Origin: Devosia sp.
GTDB taxonomy: Bacteria; Pseudomonadota; Alphaproteobacteria; Rhizobiales; Devosiaceae
NCBI RefSeq assembly: GCF_030689745.1
Contig: NZ_JAUYGL010000235.1
Coordinates: 1 to 33,883 of the forward strand
Direction: 5' to 3'
Length of the DNA stretch: 33,883 nt
The notes below the pieces were generated by a model. It was not told the origin of the DNA, did no database searches, and saw nothing but the letters and a program-made list of their open reading frames with translations. The translations under genes were made by a program, and so were the position numbers. Positions 33,467-33,883 of this stretch are shown in pieces. How positions within the stretch are numbered: the first letter of the stretch is position 1; every line of letters begins with the position of its first letter.

Positions 33467-33534
33467 ATGTCAAACGAGCTTCTTCAGCGAGCTTGCCGCC
33501 CTGCTGCCGAAGGTAGCGAAGGGCGGTTTGACAT
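33467..33534 (+). repeat. Hairpin module copy 1
   Basis: Outer stem ATGTCAAAC / GTTTGACAT (9 bp, perfect), 5' one-sided loop ending AGCTTG, conserved stem CCGCCCT (33496-33502) / AGGGCGG (33520-33526), GA bulge, inner stem GCTGCC / GGTAGC, GAA loop. Confidence 0.8.
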
Positions 33535-33574
33535 TGGAATGGACAGCATCTTTCCACTTAGGGAAAGATGCTCG

Positions 33575-33652
33575 AATGACTGGCATGACGAACGAAGAGA
33601 GCTTGCCGCCCTGCATCACTATGTGATGCGAAGGGCGGTCAGGACGGGCATT
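33575..33652 (+). repeat. Hairpin module copy 2
   Basis: Outer imperfect stem 33575-33589 / 33638-33652 (11 of 15 Watson-Crick pairs, one G-T), one-sided loop ending AGCTTG, conserved stem CCGCCCT (33606-33612) / AGGGCGG (33632-33638), GA bulge, inner stem GCATCAC / GTGATGC, TAT loop. Same layout as copy 1 with a different but fully paired inner stem. Confidence 0.8.
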
Positions 33653-33661
33653 CGGCGGCTG

Positions 33662-33720
33662 GGTCGAACCGGCGAAGCTTGCCGCCCTGCGCGAAGCGCG
33701 AGGGGCGGCCGGTTCGAACC
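33662..33720 (+). repeat. Hairpin module copy 3
   Basis: Outer stem TCGAACCGGC / GCCGGTTCGA with a one-base bulge beyond it, loop ending AGCTTG, conserved stem CCGCCCT (33682-33688) / GGGGCGG (33702-33708, one G-T), GA bulge, inner stem GCGC / GCGC, GAA loop. Confidence 0.8.
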
Positions 33721-33784
33721 AGACGCTGACAAGAACACCTCGATCACACCAGAACACCTCACCTGCGAGGCGAAGCCGAGAGAT

Positions 33785-33883
33785 TGTGTTTCGGCGTGCA
33801 ATTTTGACCCCCTAAGCGGGGTTATCGGCGTCCAATATTGACCCCCTGATGTTTGGTTTGAGCAGACTGCCCGTCTCGGATTG
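33785..33883 (+). mobile_element. Probable IS21-family element end (runs out of window)
   Basis: Two 23-bp direct repeats TCGGCGTGCAATTTTGACCCCCT (33791-33813, given here only as its start TCGGCGTGCAATTTTG plus ACCCCCT) and its near copy at 33825-33847 have two mismatches and a 34-nt period, right behind a TGTGTT. Tandem ~20-bp repeats with GCGTCCAA-T-TTGACCCCC character are what I know from IS21-type ends upstream of istA. No transposase frame is inside the window, so the family call is from memory of such ends only. Confidence 0.5.

Larger units (their letters stand above)
33407..33740 (+). ncRNA. Candidate large structured RNA (multibranch, five hairpins)
   Basis: AGGTGTTCTTG (33407-33417) and CAAGAACACCT (33730-33740) form a perfect 11-bp closing stem. 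Inside, in order: H1 33420-33460 (9-bp outer stem GGCCGTATT/AATACGGCC, inner G-C stem, GGAA tetraloop of the GNRA type); H2 33467-33534; H3 33546-33571 (10-bp stem GCATCTTTCC/GGGAAAGATGC); H4 33575-33652; H5 33662-33720. Junctions between helices are only 2-11 nt. The strand is inferred: on plus the unpaired loops are purine-rich (GGAA, GAA, GA), as is usual for RNA. I see no clear promoter or terminator, so a DNA-level role is possible. Confidence 0.5.
33221..33784. other. Non-coding, repeat-rich region between the integrase and the IS end
   Basis: About 560 nt without a credible gene. From left: CCAGAT twice with 10-nt period (33250, 33260) and ATCTGG inverted near 33295, candidate recombinase arm sites. 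Then two 20-bp tandem repeats (33341-33384), GGTGTTC repeats (33386, 33408) answered by GAACACC (33733, 33752), and the five-hairpin block 33407-33740. Short frames on both strands (151 and 95 codons) only run through the hairpins. Confidence 0.7.

Noticed and set aside
33341..33720. CRISPR array
   Set aside because: Repeats differ in type and spacing, the modules are self-paired hairpins, and no cas genes are present.
33467..33720. Integron attC sites
   Set aside because: The outer stems vary and lack the GTTRRRY/RYYYAAC core pair; the integrase lacks the extra integron-integrase segment as far as I can see.
33661..33720. tRNA-derived attachment site (GGTTCGAACC resembles a T loop)
   Set aside because: The match to tRNA-Pro is limited to the generic TTCGAACC core and is explained by the outer stem of hairpin module 3.
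33386..33841. 151-codon plus-strand and 95-codon minus-strand frames
   Set aside because: Both cross the perfect inverted repeats and show translation of hairpins, with no domain.

Overview
The window looks like chromosomal DNA of a high-GC alphaproteobacterium, probably order Hyphomicrobiales (a Devosia-like genome is my best guess, by inference only). Pointers are the hom-glpX-recJ order, rplM-rpsI, a GTG-started ctaA, a DUF2842 protein and a CFA-synthase/DUF1365/FAD-oxidoreductase operon.

Layout. (1) 1-3075, minus: lipid-modification operon (FAD oxidoreductase, DUF1365, CFA-type methyltransferase cut by the window edge) behind a candidate ECF-sigma promoter. (2) 3090-8846, minus: recJ, glpX and hom (with an extra N-terminal domain), plus an AlaC/DapL-like aminotransferase. 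(3) 9259-15560: orphan UGT-like glycosyltransferase, DAACS symporter, SdpI-family membrane protein, rpsI-rplM, ctaA, DUF2842. (4) 15561-25139: exopolysaccharide locus transcribed outward from 18921-19074. To the left are a Wzz/GumC-like co-polymerase and a polysaccharide deacetylase. To the right are a Wza-like lipoprotein, a GT4 glycosyltransferase, a WcaJ/ExoY-like initiating transferase, a secreted unknown protein and a Wzy/WaaL-like polymerase or ligase. Together they could start, extend, polymerise, modify and export one polymer; no Wzx flippase is visible. (5) 25262-26388: an APH-fold kinase and tRNA-Pro(GGG). (6) 26389-33883: an accessory island with vsr, a C5-cytosine methyltransferase, a GHKL ATPase, a putative modification-dependent endonuclease, a tyrosine recombinase, unusually structured non-coding DNA and the apparent end of an IS21-type element.

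The two most unusual items are in the island. First, the gene after the methyltransferase is a single intact frame whose N-terminal half is a MutL/MORC-like GHKL ATPase and whose C-terminal half is the C-terminal half of an AIPR protein. In the multigene system I know, these are separate genes with a Z1 gene and a PD-(D/E)XK gene between them, so this looks like an in-frame collapse of a defence operon. Second, 33407-33740 is closed by a perfect 11-bp inverted repeat and holds five successive hairpins. Three of them share one architecture with conserved sequence and compensatory changes in the stems, which suggests a large structured RNA (or a single-stranded DNA element) that I cannot match to a known family.
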